A DNA stretch of 64,000 nt from Clostridium intestinale DSM 6191 (GCF_900130055.1 NZ_FQXU01000003.1:585627-649626); one strand, 5' to 3'; shown: positions 1 to 8,397, counted from the first letter of the stretch. Notes: generated by a model from the sequence alone, not told the origin. Made by a program: numbers and translations.

Positions 1-2
1 AA

Positions 3-881
3 TTGTCTAAAAAACTTGAGGTTTCTGTAAGAACCATTTATAGAGATATTGATTCATTAAGTGGTATAGGAATACCTATTGTAACTGAAAAAGGTATAAA
101 TGGAGGCATAACACTTTTAGGCAATTATAAGACTACCCTTACAGGAATAAATAAAAATGAGCTTCTCTCTTTATTTATTCCTACTGGAGATAAGATATTT
201 GAAGATCTAGGAATAGAAAATCTTAAAAATACTACTATATTGAAGATTTTAGGAGACTCCTCACTTGATAATTATAAGGAATTTGAAAATTTTCAGAACT
301 ATATTTATATTGATATGAATACCTGGAATAATTCAAAAACTAGTACAAATAAAGATGTACTTTCTACATTACAAAAAGCTACATGGAGCTCAAAATCATT
401 AAAGATATGCTACAAAAAGATAGATGGAAAAAAACAAATAACTATCAATCCTTTAGGCTTAGTTTGCAAAAGGAGTATCTGGTATCTAGTTGCTATAGAT
501 TGCGATACTATTAAAACCTACAAGATATCTTCCATTGAATCAGCTACTTTGACTAGTGACAAATTTACTAGACCTTCAGAATTTAACCTGAAAAACTATT
601 GGGAAAAATCCGTAAGTAAATTTAAAACTTTAATACCTAAATACAATTTCATCTTTAAAATTAATCCTAATATACTTGAAAGCATTAAAAAAAGGCCTTT
701 TATAACAATAAGAGAAATTACTCATAGGGATGACGAGCTCCATCTTTATATAAGTTTTGATTCATTATGGCAAGGAATAGAATTTGCCTTTAGTTATGGT
801 AAAGATATAAAAATTTTAGAACCATTTGAAGCTATCACTGAAATTAAAAAGAAATCATTAGAGATAATTGATTTATATTAA
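3..881 (+). CDS. WYL-domain transcriptional regulator, 5' end cut by window edge
   Basis: DNA-binding regulator with an N-terminal winged helix (HTH_11 type) and a C-terminal WYL ligand-sensing domain. The visible protein begins inside the recognition helix (EVSVRTIYRDIDSLS), so the true start and about 15-20 residues lie left of the window; the TTG at position 3 is only the first in-frame start-like codon. The WYL signature SIWYLVAID is near residue 160, followed by the usual C-terminal beta-rich extension. Proteins of this YafY-like family sense small ligands or nucleic acid and often control adjacent genes, but the neighbours on the left are not visible. It ends in a strong terminator shared with the convergent gene. 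The family is clear; the target is unknown. Confidence 0.85.
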   Translation: MSKKLEVSVRTIYRDIDSLSGIGIPIVTEKGINGGITLLGNYKTTLTGINKNELLSLFIPTGDKIFEDLGIENLKNTTILKILGDSSLDNYKEFENFQNYIYIDMNTWNNSKTSTNKDVLSTLQKATWSSKSLKICYKKIDGKKQITINPLGLVCKRSIWYLVAIDCDTIKTYKISSIESATLTSDKFTRPSEFNLKNYWEKSVSKFKTLIPKYNFIFKINPNILESIKKRPFITIREITHRDDELHLYISFDSLWQGIEFAFSYGKDIKILEPFEAITEIKKKSLEIIDLY

Positions 882-892
882 AGATAGTATAA

Positions 893-931
893 AACTCCTA
901 AGATTTATACTCTAGGTAAATCTTAGGAGTT
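893..931. terminator. bidirectional intrinsic terminator
   Basis: A perfect 15-bp inverted repeat (arms 893-907 and 917-931, 9-nt loop) lies between the convergent WYL gene and the small membrane protein gene. T-rich sequence follows on the minus strand. Confidence 0.85.
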
Positions 932-945
932 AAAACAATCCAATT

Positions 946-1488
946 TTATATCTGCCAATAAACATCAAACAGCTTCCAGTCTGAATCTTCTTTTTCTCTT
1001 GTAACCACATAGTACCTAGTCCAACTTCCATTTCCCCATTGAGCCACAGCAGCATGTTTTGGATAATAAACTATATTATAATTTACTTCAATAACTTTAT
1101 GTTCATAAGGATTGTATTCTCTTAATCTTTCTATAAAACTATAATACTTATCCATTTGCTCTAAATCAGTATAATCTTTTTCATTTATTTCTTTTAAACT
1201 ATTAATAGTTATTTTTCTAGGATTAGCTTTCTCTGCCTTTCTTGATTTATGAATTTCAACAATATTTTCATTATCTACATAAATATCTTTAAGTTTTTCA
1301 AATTCATCTGTAATATCAAATCTAAATGAGTCTAAAACAATTTTCTCCTCTAAAGAGCTTGCTTTTATTTTTGACTTAAAATATCTCAATTTGTTATAAA
1401 CAACTATTTCATACCTTCCTACAAAGAAATAATAACCACTCACAAGAAGCAACATAATTATTAAAACTTTTTTCTTATTACCATTCAA
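946..1488 (-). CDS. hypothetical single-pass membrane or secreted protein
   Basis: I do not recognise this family. The 180-residue protein starts with a short lysine-rich segment and one hydrophobic stretch (about residues 8-25), so it is probably a signal-anchored protein with its remaining 150 residues outside the cell. There is no lipobox or cysteine pattern. The C-terminal half is rich in tyrosine and tryptophan (WGNGSWTRYYVV), as in small lipoprotein-like beta domains. The ATG at 1488 is supported by an AAAGGGGG ribosome site about 8 nt upstream. The gene stands alone, convergent with the WYL regulator and divergent from the sigma-factor operon. Confidence 0.6.
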   Translation of the reverse strand: MNGNKKKVLIIMLLLVSGYYFFVGRYEIVVYNKLRYFKSKIKASSLEEKIVLDSFRFDITDEFEKLKDIYVDNENIVEIHKSRKAEKANPRKITINSLKEINEKDYTDLEQMDKYYSFIERLREYNPYEHKVIEVNYNIVYYPKHAAVAQWGNGSWTRYYVVTREKEDSDWKLFDVYWQI

Positions 1489-1644
1489 TTATTTATCCCC
1501 CTTTAAATCAAAGCTGCCTTTATTATTAGTAATTTTATTATATATGAAAACCTTAACTTTTATAGTAATATTGGTATTTCTTAATCTTTTTTTAAGAATA
1601 ATTTGGAATATTTTCTTTGATTATCTAGTAACCATATCGTAAAA

Positions 1645-1681
1645 TTACACTATATTTTAAAAGATTATATTTTTAGTGTAA
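1645..1681. promoter_or_regulatory. inverted repeat upstream of the ECF sigma operon
   Basis: TTACACTA (1645-1652) and TAGTGTAA (1674-1681) form a perfect 8-bp dyad separated by 21 bp, 45 bp before the sigma-factor start. A TGTAAC element at 1677-1682 could be an ECF-type -35 for autoregulation, but no convincing -10 is seen. Confidence 0.35.
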
Positions 1682-1725
1682 CTTTTGACTTTTCTAATTG
1701 TTATATAGATGAAAGGGGTGAGAAA

Positions 1726-2241
1726 GTGCCTGAACTGGAAGAGCTCTACAGTGAAATAAAAGATAAATTATTCAGCTATATTATGAAGCTATCTGGAGAT
1801 AAGCATGTTGCTGAGGAAATTGTTCAAGAAACCTTTTGTCGGGCACTAGAGCAAATCCTCATAAGTAAAAAGGAACTGAATATAGCTTGGTTTTATACTG
1901 TTTCAAAACATCTATACTTTGATTATGTGAAAAAGCAAAACAAATACAAATTTACAGAAGAAATTGAAAAAGAAGATGTTTCATATGAAGCAATTCCTTA
2001 TAGTGATCTTTTAAAAAATGAAGATTCAGATGAAGTAAGAAAGGTTCTTAACATGCTTAAAGCTAACTATCGAGAAATTTTAATTTTAAGAGAATTTAAG
2101 GAGTTATCCTATGAAGCAATATCAAAATTAACTGGAATGAGTCTAGTGCAAGTAAAAGTCACTCTTTACAGAGCTAGAAATAAATTTAAAAAGCTGTATG
2201 AGGGTAATCATAAAAACTTTAGAAATGGAGGTACTCTATGA
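1726..2241 (+). CDS. ECF-type RNA polymerase sigma factor
   Basis: Small sigma-70 family factor of 171 residues with only regions 2 and 4. Region 2 (about residues 7-75) contains AEEIVQETFCRAL, the helix that contacts core polymerase and the -10 element. Region 4 (about 110-160) contains the HTH YEAISKLTGMSLVQVKVTLYRAR, which reads the -35. The start is GTG at 1726, set by AAAGGGGTG at 1712-1719. The stop overlaps the ATG of the next gene by 4 bp, so the two are translationally coupled. The second gene encodes a membrane anti-sigma factor, so this sigma is probably held at the membrane until a surface signal releases it. The regulon is unknown. Confidence 0.92.
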   Translation: MPELEELYSEIKDKLFSYIMKLSGDKHVAEEIVQETFCRALEQILISKKELNIAWFYTVSKHLYFDYVKKQNKYKFTEEIEKEDVSYEAIPYSDLLKNEDSDEVRKVLNMLKANYREILILREFKELSYEAISKLTGMSLVQVKVTLYRARNKFKKLYEGNHKNFRNGGTL

Positions 2242-3359
2242 ATTGCAATGATGTTAAAGCAAACATTAAAAGATATTTAAATGATGAATGTAACTCGGAA
2301 GAAAAATATGAAATATCCACTCATATAAGTAATTGTCCTAATTGCATGAAATTATTAGATGAGTTAGAATCGCAAATATTTCAAAATAAAGACTACTCTA
2401 ATTCCATAAATACAAAAAAAGTTTTAAATAAGGCAAGAAAAACTTTGATCTTCAAGGTTATCTCTACAACAATAATATCAATACTAATATTTATAAGTAT
2501 GTTTTTTGTTGTAGTCCCAGGTGTATTTAAGTTTATTTATTATCCTAAAATTTCTGATATTACAAGAACACTTTCGGATATTACTCAATTTACTTCTCCT
2601 AATACAGTAGTTGGTTTTGGAAATAAGCACGCTGGGTTTGGAAAATATAGTTTTGATATAGAGACTTACACAAAAGAAATCATAGGTGCAAAAAATAAAA
2701 GCTCTACTACTATTTCTAGAAATTTTAATATGATTTCTGGAACTTATGAAAGTCCAGTAACTCCTTTTGTTCAATTCATTCATCCAAATATTCAACTTTC
2801 TGATACTTTATCACAAAGTCTTTCTCCAACAAAAGCTTTAAATACACTTAAAAAGAACAGTGATACAACTGTAGCTCTAGTTGATATTTCTCTAAATTCA
2901 GTAACAAATTTAGAAAATCTACTAGAATCTTTAAAAGACTTAGATTTAAAAATTGTATGGATGGCAGTAGAATGTGGAAATGAGGAATTTAAGGTTTCAA
3001 ATATGAGTAGTGGACAAAATCAATATGTCCAGTGGGGAATCCCAGGAAGTTTATTTACCACTGAAACTTTATTTTCAGAGGAATTAAATTATAAAAACCC
3101 AGAATACGAAAAAAGAGTTTTAGAAGAATTAAAATGGCTAGATGAAAATAAAAAATATATATCAGCAAATAAAAGTTTAATGAAATATCAAAACTTCGAT
3201 AATAGGGTCTTAGTTAATGCCAAGTATATTCTTGATAATGGCATTAAGATATATGGAATCCGAGTTACAGGCCCTTCATCAGAACTTATTAAAATCAATG
3301 ATAAATTAGATGTAAGAACTGAGGAAGTTATTGATATGGATTTTTACAATTGGAATTAG
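2238..3359 (+). CDS. membrane anti-sigma factor with zinc-finger N terminus and Sigma_reg_C-like domain
   Basis: Predicted cognate anti-sigma factor. The cytoplasmic N terminus carries an HxxxCxxC zinc-finger-like motif (HISNCPNC, about residues 29-36), as in ZAS-type anti-sigma factors. One hydrophobic helix at about residues 73-98 spans the membrane. The roughly 270-residue outside part resembles the 'anti-sigma factor C-terminal' domain found in Firmicutes (family assignment from memory). The start overlaps the sigma stop by 4 bp (ATGA), giving nearly equal production. At 373 residues it is much longer than minimal anti-sigma factors, so the outside domain is probably the sensor. The operon ends at a 19-bp terminator. 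Confidence 0.82.
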   Translation: MNCNDVKANIKRYLNDECNSEEKYEISTHISNCPNCMKLLDELESQIFQNKDYSNSINTKKVLNKARKTLIFKVISTTIISILIFISMFFVVVPGVFKFIYYPKISDITRTLSDITQFTSPNTVVGFGNKHAGFGKYSFDIETYTKEIIGAKNKSSTTISRNFNMISGTYESPVTPFVQFIHPNIQLSDTLSQSLSPTKALNTLKKNSDTTVALVDISLNSVTNLENLLESLKDLDLKIVWMAVECGNEEFKVSNMSSGQNQYVQWGIPGSLFTTETLFSEELNYKNPEYEKRVLEELKWLDENKKYISANKSLMKYQNFDNRVLVNAKYILDNGIKIYGIRVTGPSSELIKINDKLDVRTEEVIDMDFYNWN

Positions 3360-3380
3360 TATTAATTTTGTTATATAACT

Positions 3381-3421
3381 AAGCTGCTACAAAACTAAAA
3401 TATTTAGTTTTGTAGCAGCTT
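3381..3421. terminator. bidirectional intrinsic terminator
   Basis: Perfect 19-bp stem (3381-3399 with 3403-3421) and a 3-nt loop, between the convergent anti-sigma and TetR genes, with T-rich flanks on both sides. Confidence 0.9.
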
Positions 3422-3425
3422 ATTT

Positions 3426-4094
3426 TTAAAAGTTACTATTTCTATCTTTTTGCTCCTGCCCAGTTATTACTCTTTCATAAGATTTAAATAATCGGCTTCT
3501 TTCTTTTAAGTTATCCTTATCTCCAAATATACCAAAGAAAAACAATTTACTTACTCCTAAAATATATTCGATACTTGCATCTCCAGTTCCTGGATTAGAT
3601 AAAGCAGCCCACATGGATATAAATGAAATTAATGCATTAGTAGGTATAACAGAGTCTATTATTCCTTCTTTTTTCCCTTGTTCTATGTACTTTATTAAAA
3701 ACAGCATGGATTCATTTACTAATTCATTATAAATTTGCTGCATTAAAGGATCTTCCCATACTTCTTTACTTAATATATCAGATTCCATCATAGTTGGAGC
3801 ATTTTCTGCTGATAGAGAAAATATTTCTTCTGATTTCTCTATGAAGGTTTTATTTGATTCTATTATATTTATAAAAGAACTAATATATTGGTCGAAATAT
3901 ATCTTTAAGGCTTCCCTAGCTAAATTATCTTTGGTTTGAAAATAATTAAAAATTGTAACCTTGGAAACTTTTGCTGTTTTAGCTATATCTGAAACACTTG
4001 TATTTGATATTCCGCTTCTTAAAAACATATCTAAAGCTGTATTTAAAATTAATTTCTTTTTTTCCTCAGTTCTTCTTTCGTATCCATTCATCAT
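3426..4094 (-). CDS. TetR/AcrR family repressor, divergent from an ABC exporter
   Basis: The N-terminal TetR helix-turn-helix (about residues 10-56) includes FLRSGISNTSVSDIAKTAKVSK followed by VTIFNYFQTKD, the usual recognition helix and helix 4. The rest is the alpha-helical ligand-binding and dimerisation domain; 222 residues is typical. The ATG at 4094 has AGGTGG just upstream. It is divergent from the ABC exporter at 4263, and a perfect 17-bp inverted repeat sits in the shared promoter region. By family precedent it represses the exporter and itself until a transported compound binds. The ligand cannot be told from sequence. Confidence 0.9.
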   Translation of the reverse strand: MMNGYERRTEEKKKLILNTALDMFLRSGISNTSVSDIAKTAKVSKVTIFNYFQTKDNLAREALKIYFDQYISSFINIIESNKTFIEKSEEIFSLSAENAPTMMESDILSKEVWEDPLMQQIYNELVNESMLFLIKYIEQGKKEGIIDSVIPTNALISFISMWAALSNPGTGDASIEYILGVSKLFFFGIFGDKDNLKERSRLFKSYERVITGQEQKDRNSNF

Positions 4095-4136
4095 ATCACC
4101 ACCTATATTTATACGTATGTTTATTTAATTATACCA

Positions 4137-4182
4137 CAATATATTTTGAACTTTAATATTAAATTAAGTTCAAAATATATTG
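4137..4182. promoter_or_regulatory. candidate TetR operator in the divergent promoter region
   Basis: Perfect 17-bp inverted repeat (CAATATATTTTGAACTT at 4137-4153, complement at 4166-4182) with a 12-bp spacer, placed between the TetR gene and the ABC exporter. A partial half-site (AGTTCAAATTGTATA) follows near 4228. Assignment to the TetR protein is inferred from position. Confidence 0.5.
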
Positions 4183-4262
4183 ACTTACTATAAAATCGGG
4201 AGTATTATGAACTCATAAGGCGCTTTAGTTCAAATTGTATAGTAAAGGGGGAAAATATAACT

Positions 4263-5207
4263 ATGAATGTTATTGAAATAAAACATTTAACTAAAGATTA
4301 TGGAAGTGAAAAAGGTGTTTTTAATCTAGATCTTTCAGTAAAAAAAGGGGAGGTATTCGGATTTTTAGGTCCAAACGGAGCTGGAAAGACAACTACTATA
4401 CGACATCTTATGGGGTTTATTCATCCAGACAAAGGAAGCTGTTCTATCAATGGTTTGAGCTGTAGCAAGGATAGTCATATAATTCAAAAAAATCTTGGAT
4501 ATCTACCTGGAGAAATAGCTTTCATGGATGATATGACTGGAATTAACTTCATTAAATTTATTTCAGAAATGAAAGGTGTTAAGGATTTTAGCCGTGCTCA
4601 AGAGCTAATCAATATGTTTAGTTTAGACCCTTCTGGAAAAATAAAAAAAATGTCCAAAGGTATGAAACAAAAAATTGGTATAGTTTGTGCATTTATGAAT
4701 GATCCAGATATTATTATTCTTGATGAACCAACTTCAGGTCTTGACCCACTTATGCAAAACAAGTTCTTAGAGCTTATTTTATCAGAAAAGGAAAAAGGTA
4801 AAACAATTTTTATGTCATCTCATATTTTTGATGAAATTGAACGTACCTGTGACCGTACAGCGATTATTAAAAATGGTAAATTAGTAGCTATCGAAGATAT
4901 GAAAACTCTCTCTAGCTCAAAACATAAATCCTATATTATAACCTTCTTAAATGAAGAAATGGCAAAAAACTTTATTAATGATGGGTTTAATGTAAAAGAA
5001 ATAGTTAAAAATCAAGTTACAGTATCTATAAAAGGTAAGGTCATGCCCCTTATACATGCTCTAGGGAAATATGAAGTAAAAAGTTTAGATATTAAAACCC
5101 AAAGCCTTGAGGAATTATTTATGCACTACTATGGAGATATACAATCATCACACTTTTATGGAGATATACAATCATCACACTATTATGGAGGTGAAAAAAA
5201 TGATTAG
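4263..5207 (+). CDS. ABC exporter ATP-binding protein
   Basis: Nucleotide-binding subunit of a two-gene ABC-2 type exporter. Walker A is GPNGAGKTT (about residues 36-44), the signature is the variant MSKGMKQ (about 129-135), and Walker B is IIILDEPTSGLDP. The C-terminal extension after residue 220 is typical of drug, bacitracin or lipid exporters of the CcmA/NatA type. The extreme C terminus carries a tandem 9-residue repeat (YGDIQSSHF, YGDIQSSHY) from a 27-bp DNA duplication just before the permease ribosome site. The stop overlaps the permease start by 8 bp. The divergent TetR gene suggests induction by an exported toxic compound. Confidence 0.92.
   Translation: MNVIEIKHLTKDYGSEKGVFNLDLSVKKGEVFGFLGPNGAGKTTTIRHLMGFIHPDKGSCSINGLSCSKDSHIIQKNLGYLPGEIAFMDDMTGINFIKFISEMKGVKDFSRAQELINMFSLDPSGKIKKMSKGMKQKIGIVCAFMNDPDIIILDEPTSGLDPLMQNKFLELILSEKEKGKTIFMSSHIFDEIERTCDRTAIIKNGKLVAIEDMKTLSSSKHKSYIITFLNEEMAKNFINDGFNVKEIVKNQVTVSIKGKVMPLIHALGKYEVKSLDIKTQSLEELFMHYYGDIQSSHFYGDIQSSHYYGGEKND
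5130..5183 (+). repeat. 27-bp tandem duplication inside the ATPase 3' end
   Basis: Two 27-bp units (5130-5156 and 5157-5183) differ only in the last codon (TTT versus TAT). A third partial unit begins at 5184 with TATGGAGGTG, which is the permease ribosome-binding site. The duplication keeps the ATPase frame. Confidence 0.9.
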
Positions 5208-5997
5208 TTTGCCATTATTTAAACGTGAAATGAAGGCTAATTCAAAACTTCTTATGATTTTTATTTATATTTTAACATTATATATTTTAAGCATGATTTA
5301 TCTTTATGATCCTGAAAAAAATAATATAATGGAACAGATGGTACAAGCTATGCCTGAGGTAATGAAAGCATTTGGTATGGTTTCAAGCGGTGGTTCACTT
5401 ATTAGCTTTTTATCTTCTTATTTATATGGATTTATAATTTTGATGTTTCCTATTATATTTATTATAATCCTTGCAAATAAACTTGTGGCTGGCTATATGG
5501 ATCGCGGATCAATGGCGTATCTTCTTGCAACTCCTAATAAAAGAATAAAAATTATTTTTACTCAAGCTTTATGTTTATGGGTTAATATGGCTATTCTTAT
5601 AGCTTATGCTACTGTTGCAATTATAGTTATTTCCGCATTTTTTCATCCTGGAGCTCTTGATGTTAAGAAATTAATTGAGATTAACTTTTCAGTATTTATG
5701 CTTCACCTAGCTGTAAGTGGGATATGCTTTTTTGCTTCAAGTATTAGTAATGATACTAAACTTTCTTTCACAATTGGAGCAGGTATACCCGTTATATTTT
5801 ATCTGATTCAGATGATAGCTAATATGGGTGGAAAACTTGAAAATCTGAAGTACTTTACCCTATACACTCTATTTAATCCTAACGATATTATTACAGGAAA
5901 AAACATCTTACTTCCTGTAATTGTACTTACAACAATCTCAATTATACTTTATAGCATTAGTATATTTATTTTTTCAAAGAGAGATTTACCTGTATAA
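5200..5997 (+). CDS. ABC-2 type exporter permease
   Basis: Membrane subunit partnered with the ATPase just upstream. About six hydrophobic helices are visible (for example LLMIFIYILTLYILSMIYLY near the N terminus and ILLPVIVLTTISIILYSISI near the C terminus), with the usual cytoplasmic N-terminal helix before TM1 (LFKREMKANSK). The start is ATG at 5200, with GGAGG at 5187-5191; an upstream in-frame ATG at 5107 lies within the ATPase reading region and lacks a ribosome site. At 265 residues it is normal for ABC-2 permeases. Two copies would pair with two ATPases. The substrate is unknown. Confidence 0.88.
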   Translation: MISLPLFKREMKANSKLLMIFIYILTLYILSMIYLYDPEKNNIMEQMVQAMPEVMKAFGMVSSGGSLISFLSSYLYGFIILMFPIIFIIILANKLVAGYMDRGSMAYLLATPNKRIKIIFTQALCLWVNMAILIAYATVAIIVISAFFHPGALDVKKLIEINFSVFMLHLAVSGICFFASSISNDTKLSFTIGAGIPVIFYLIQMIANMGGKLENLKYFTLYTLFNPNDIITGKNILLPVIVLTTISIILYSISIFIFSKRDLPV

Positions 5998-6000
5998 GAA

Positions 6001-6026
6001 AAAGTCAGGCCTTATTGCCTGACTTT
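6001..6026. terminator. bidirectional intrinsic terminator
   Basis: Perfect 10-bp stem AAAGTCAGGC / GCCTGACTTT with a 6-nt loop, between the exporter and the convergent chemoreceptor gene. Confidence 0.85.
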
Positions 6027-6035
6027 AAATATATA

Positions 6036-7472
6036 CTAAATATCGAAGGCAGAAACATTTTTCTCTAATACCTTTGATATATTAACCAATTTTTTAGAAG
6101 TTATGGACATCTCATTTGTAATTGCTGCCTGCTCTTCTGTTGAAGCAGTTACTTCCTCAGATAAAGCTGTAATTGTTTGAGACTCAGAGGTTATTGATTC
6201 TACGGTTTTTAATATTCCATTACTTGTACCTACAGTTCCCTTTAAAACACTATGTACTTCATTAATTTCCTTAGGTATATCATTTACTCTTATAATTACC
6301 TGTTTGAATGCATCAATTGCTGTTTCTATATCTTGCCTACTTTCAGCAACTATATTTGTTACATGCTCTGTAGTATCATAAACATCATGGGTTTCTTTTG
6401 TAACAGTATTTACAAGATTAGCTATTCCCTTTGATGACATTAACACCTCTTCAGCAAGCTTTCTTATTTCATTTGCAACTACTGAGAATCCTTTTCCAGA
6501 TTCACCAGCTCTTGCTGCTTCAATTGAAGCATTTAAAGCTAATAGATTTGTCTGGGATGCAACCCCATTTATTACATCAACAATTGAATTTATTTGAGAT
6601 ATTGTTTCATCTAGATTTTCAACTTTTGTTTTTGCAAGAGTAAATGAATTAAGCATTTCATCTACACTAGCGGAGAGATTATTAATTTTCTCTGCACCTG
6701 CATTTGCATCTTTTCTTATGTATTCTCCATCTTTAGACAATATATTTAATTTATCATTTACTCCATTTAAGTCACTTGAAAAATTCTTAAGTAAGTTTAC
6801 TGCCTCTTCAAGGGATTCTGTTTGTTTCATTCCACCTTGTGATACATTATTAACTGCTGATGCAATCTCTTCACTTGATAATGCTATTTGATTTCCTCCG
6901 CTAGATATGTTATTTGATATGTTACTTAAACTTTCAGATATGACTTTAATTTTTCTAACAAGTTCTCTCATACTTTTTCTAGTTTTTGTACTAGCATTAG
7001 CAAGTTTCCCTATTTCGTCATTACTATTAATAGTATATTCTACTGTGAAATCTCCCTCTCCTGCTTTTTCTATAGCATCTTTAATTATCTCTATAGGTTT
7101 TGCTAACCTTTTTCCAATTTGCAATGCAACTATAAAAGTTAGGGCTAATATTACAAACCCAAATATAATACTGTTAATAAGGCTTTTATGTATTTGTTCA
7201 TTCATATGTTTTACGGATATACTATCAGTAGCATCTATTACTTCCTGCATACTTTTAATATCAATATTATCTAGACTTTCTATATTGGCTTTTATATTAT
7301 TAACTAATGTTATTCCATCAGCTTTCATTTGATTTTCTATACCTTTTCTCATTTCAAAAGTAAAAAAGATCGTACAAATAACTAATATTATTGCTGCTAT
7401 TAAAGTAAAATTAAAAATTAATCTTTTTCTAATTGAATTAAAAACTAGCCTATTTTTTATTTTAGTAAACAT
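6036..7472 (-). CDS. methyl-accepting chemotaxis protein
   Basis: Transmembrane chemoreceptor of 478 residues. TM1 is at about 18-40 and TM2 at about 98-120, leaving an outside loop of only about 57 residues, too short for a Cache or four-helix sensor domain. A HAMP domain follows (about 120-175), then the long coiled-coil signalling domain with the conserved hairpin tip ([20 protein letters not shown], about 300-320) that contacts CheA and CheW. The small loop suggests it senses a membrane or redox state, or an internal signal, rather than a bound ligand. The start at 7472 has AGGGAGGA upstream. An operator-like sequence shared with the Nfu and MarR genes lies about 35 bp upstream (7506-7523). 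Confidence 0.92.
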   Translation of the reverse strand: MFTKIKNRLVFNSIRKRLIFNFTLIAAIILVICTIFFTFEMRKGIENQMKADGITLVNNIKANIESLDNIDIKSMQEVIDATDSISVKHMNEQIHKSLINSIIFGFVILALTFIVALQIGKRLAKPIEIIKDAIEKAGEGDFTVEYTINSNDEIGKLANASTKTRKSMRELVRKIKVISESLSNISNNISSGGNQIALSSEEIASAVNNVSQGGMKQTESLEEAVNLLKNFSSDLNGVNDKLNILSKDGEYIRKDANAGAEKINNLSASVDEMLNSFTLAKTKVENLDETISQINSIVDVINGVASQTNLLALNASIEAARAGESGKGFSVVANEIRKLAEEVLMSSKGIANLVNTVTKETHDVYDTTEHVTNIVAESRQDIETAIDAFKQVIIRVNDIPKEINEVHSVLKGTVGTSNGILKTVESITSESQTITALSEEVTASTEEQAAITNEMSITSKKLVNISKVLEKNVSAFDI

Positions 7473-7505
7473 AGTTTCCTCCCTAACCTAACCAAAATCA
7501 CTAAA

Positions 7506-7523
7506 AATGTACTCGAACGTATT
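7506..7523. promoter_or_regulatory. MarR-type operator, copy A (before the chemoreceptor gene)
   Basis: On the minus strand this reads AATACGTTCGAGTACATT. The core CGTTCGAGTAC is identical to the site in front of the MarR gene at 8308-8325. It lies 34 bp upstream of the chemoreceptor start. Confidence 0.5.
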
Positions 7524-7576
7524 GATTTACTTTAAGCTGCATTTCCTTAACTTACGAAATACATCTTAAAATAATA

Positions 7577-7798
7577 TTAAACCCCTATTACAGACTTAAC
7601 TCCTGGCACCTCTTGTCTTAATCTATCTTCTATAACCATTTTTATAGTCATCATAGCTCCAGGACAATTCCCACAAGCGCCTTGCATTTTAACACTTACA
7701 ACTCCATCATTGCTAACACCAACAAATTCAACATCCCCACCATCATTTTGTAATATTGGTCTAATTTTATCTAATGATTTAATTATTAATTCTTTCAT
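7577..7798 (-). CDS. NifU C-terminal domain (Nfu-type) Fe-S carrier protein
   Basis: Compact 73-residue Nfu domain that assembles or carries a [4Fe-4S] cluster between subunits. The key pair is CGNC (within GACGNCPGAMMTIK), preceded by the conserved DGGDVEFVGV strand; the length matches stand-alone Nfu proteins. The start chosen is ATG at 7798 because GGAGGAAGG lies 7 nt upstream; the TTG start giving 80 residues would sit inside that ribosome site. There is no isc or suf gene nearby. The neighbour upstream is a MarR regulator, and the promoter region has a copy of the same palindrome found before marR, which suggests stress-dependent expression. Confidence 0.88.
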   Translation of the reverse strand: MKELIIKSLDKIRPILQNDGGDVEFVGVSNDGVVSVKMQGACGNCPGAMMTIKMVIEDRLRQEVPGVKSVIGV

Positions 7799-7821
7799 AA
7801 AAATACCTTCCTCCAACAATT

Positions 7822-7839
7822 ATTCGTACGTGTACGTAT
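7822..7839. promoter_or_regulatory. MarR-type operator, copy B (before the Nfu gene)
   Basis: ATTCGTACGTGTACGTAT is an imperfect 18-bp palindrome (CGTAC-N2-GTACG core) 24 bp upstream of the Nfu start. It aligns with copies A and C over ATTCGTNCGNGTAC. Confidence 0.55.
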
Positions 7840-7860
7840 AATATCATTAAAAAAATACAC

Positions 7861-8295
7861 CTATAGCATTTTTTTGATATTATTTAATGCACTATTAATA
7901 TTATCTTCAAACACAACTTTTTCTTCTTGAGTAAAATCTTCTAATAACACATTTCGAAATTCTTCCTCTAGCTCTAAAATTCTTGTTTTTATGGGCATAG
8001 CATCCTCTGTTAAACTTATATGAATACTTCTTCTATCTTCATGGCATTCACATTTATTAATTAATCCTTGATTTTCATATTTATTAATAATATCTGATAA
8101 CGACGATTTAGATATCTTCCACATGCTTACTACTTCATTAAATAGTAGTTTAGAACCATCTTCGGGTAGAATATGAAATAATGTTATGTGATTTTGCAGT
8201 ATAGGTAAGCCCTCAGCTTTTATTTTTTTAATCATAAATTTATCAAAAGTTTCACTAATCATATTAATCTTTCCCATAATGCATTTCTTATCCAT
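7861..8295 (-). CDS. MarR family transcriptional regulator
   Basis: Winged-helix regulator of 144 residues. The DNA-binding part is about residues 50-100, with WKISKSSLSDIINKYENQGL as recognition helix and CHEDRRSIHISLT as the wing (DRR motif typical of MarR). Flanking helices form the dimer. The start chosen is ATG at 8295, six nt after GAGGTG; a GTG at 8304 lies inside that ribosome site. An 18-bp palindrome sits directly upstream (8308-8325), and related copies are before the Nfu and chemoreceptor genes, so it probably represses all three. The absence of a cysteine near the N terminus argues against an OhrR-type thiol sensor. Confidence 0.88.
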   Translation of the reverse strand: MDKKCIMGKINMISETFDKFMIKKIKAEGLPILQNHITLFHILPEDGSKLLFNEVVSMWKISKSSLSDIINKYENQGLINKCECHEDRRSIHISLTEDAMPIKTRILELEEEFRNVLLEDFTQEEKVVFEDNINSALNNIKKML

Positions 8296-8307
8296 TCTCA
8301 ACACCTC

Positions 8308-8325
8308 ATTCGTTCGAGTACGAAT
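8308..8325. promoter_or_regulatory. MarR-type operator, copy C (autoregulatory)
   Basis: ATTCGTTCGAGTACGAAT has palindromic ends (ATTCGT / ACGAAT) and lies 12 bp upstream of the MarR ATG, where binding would block transcription of its own gene. Confidence 0.55.
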
Positions 8326-8397
8326 TAATTATAGGATTTATATCCTTTCTTGTCAACATATTATTTTATTCAATATTTGACGCTTCCTAAATTCATA

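Noticed and set aside
5107-5199. Longer start for the ABC-2 permease
   Set aside because: It has no ribosome site and lies wholly inside the ATPase frame; GGAGG correctly places the ATG at 5200.
6252-7332. Plus-strand ORFs opposite the chemoreceptor gene
   Set aside because: They are low-complexity antisense shadows without ribosome sites; the minus-strand frame carries the full MCP signature.
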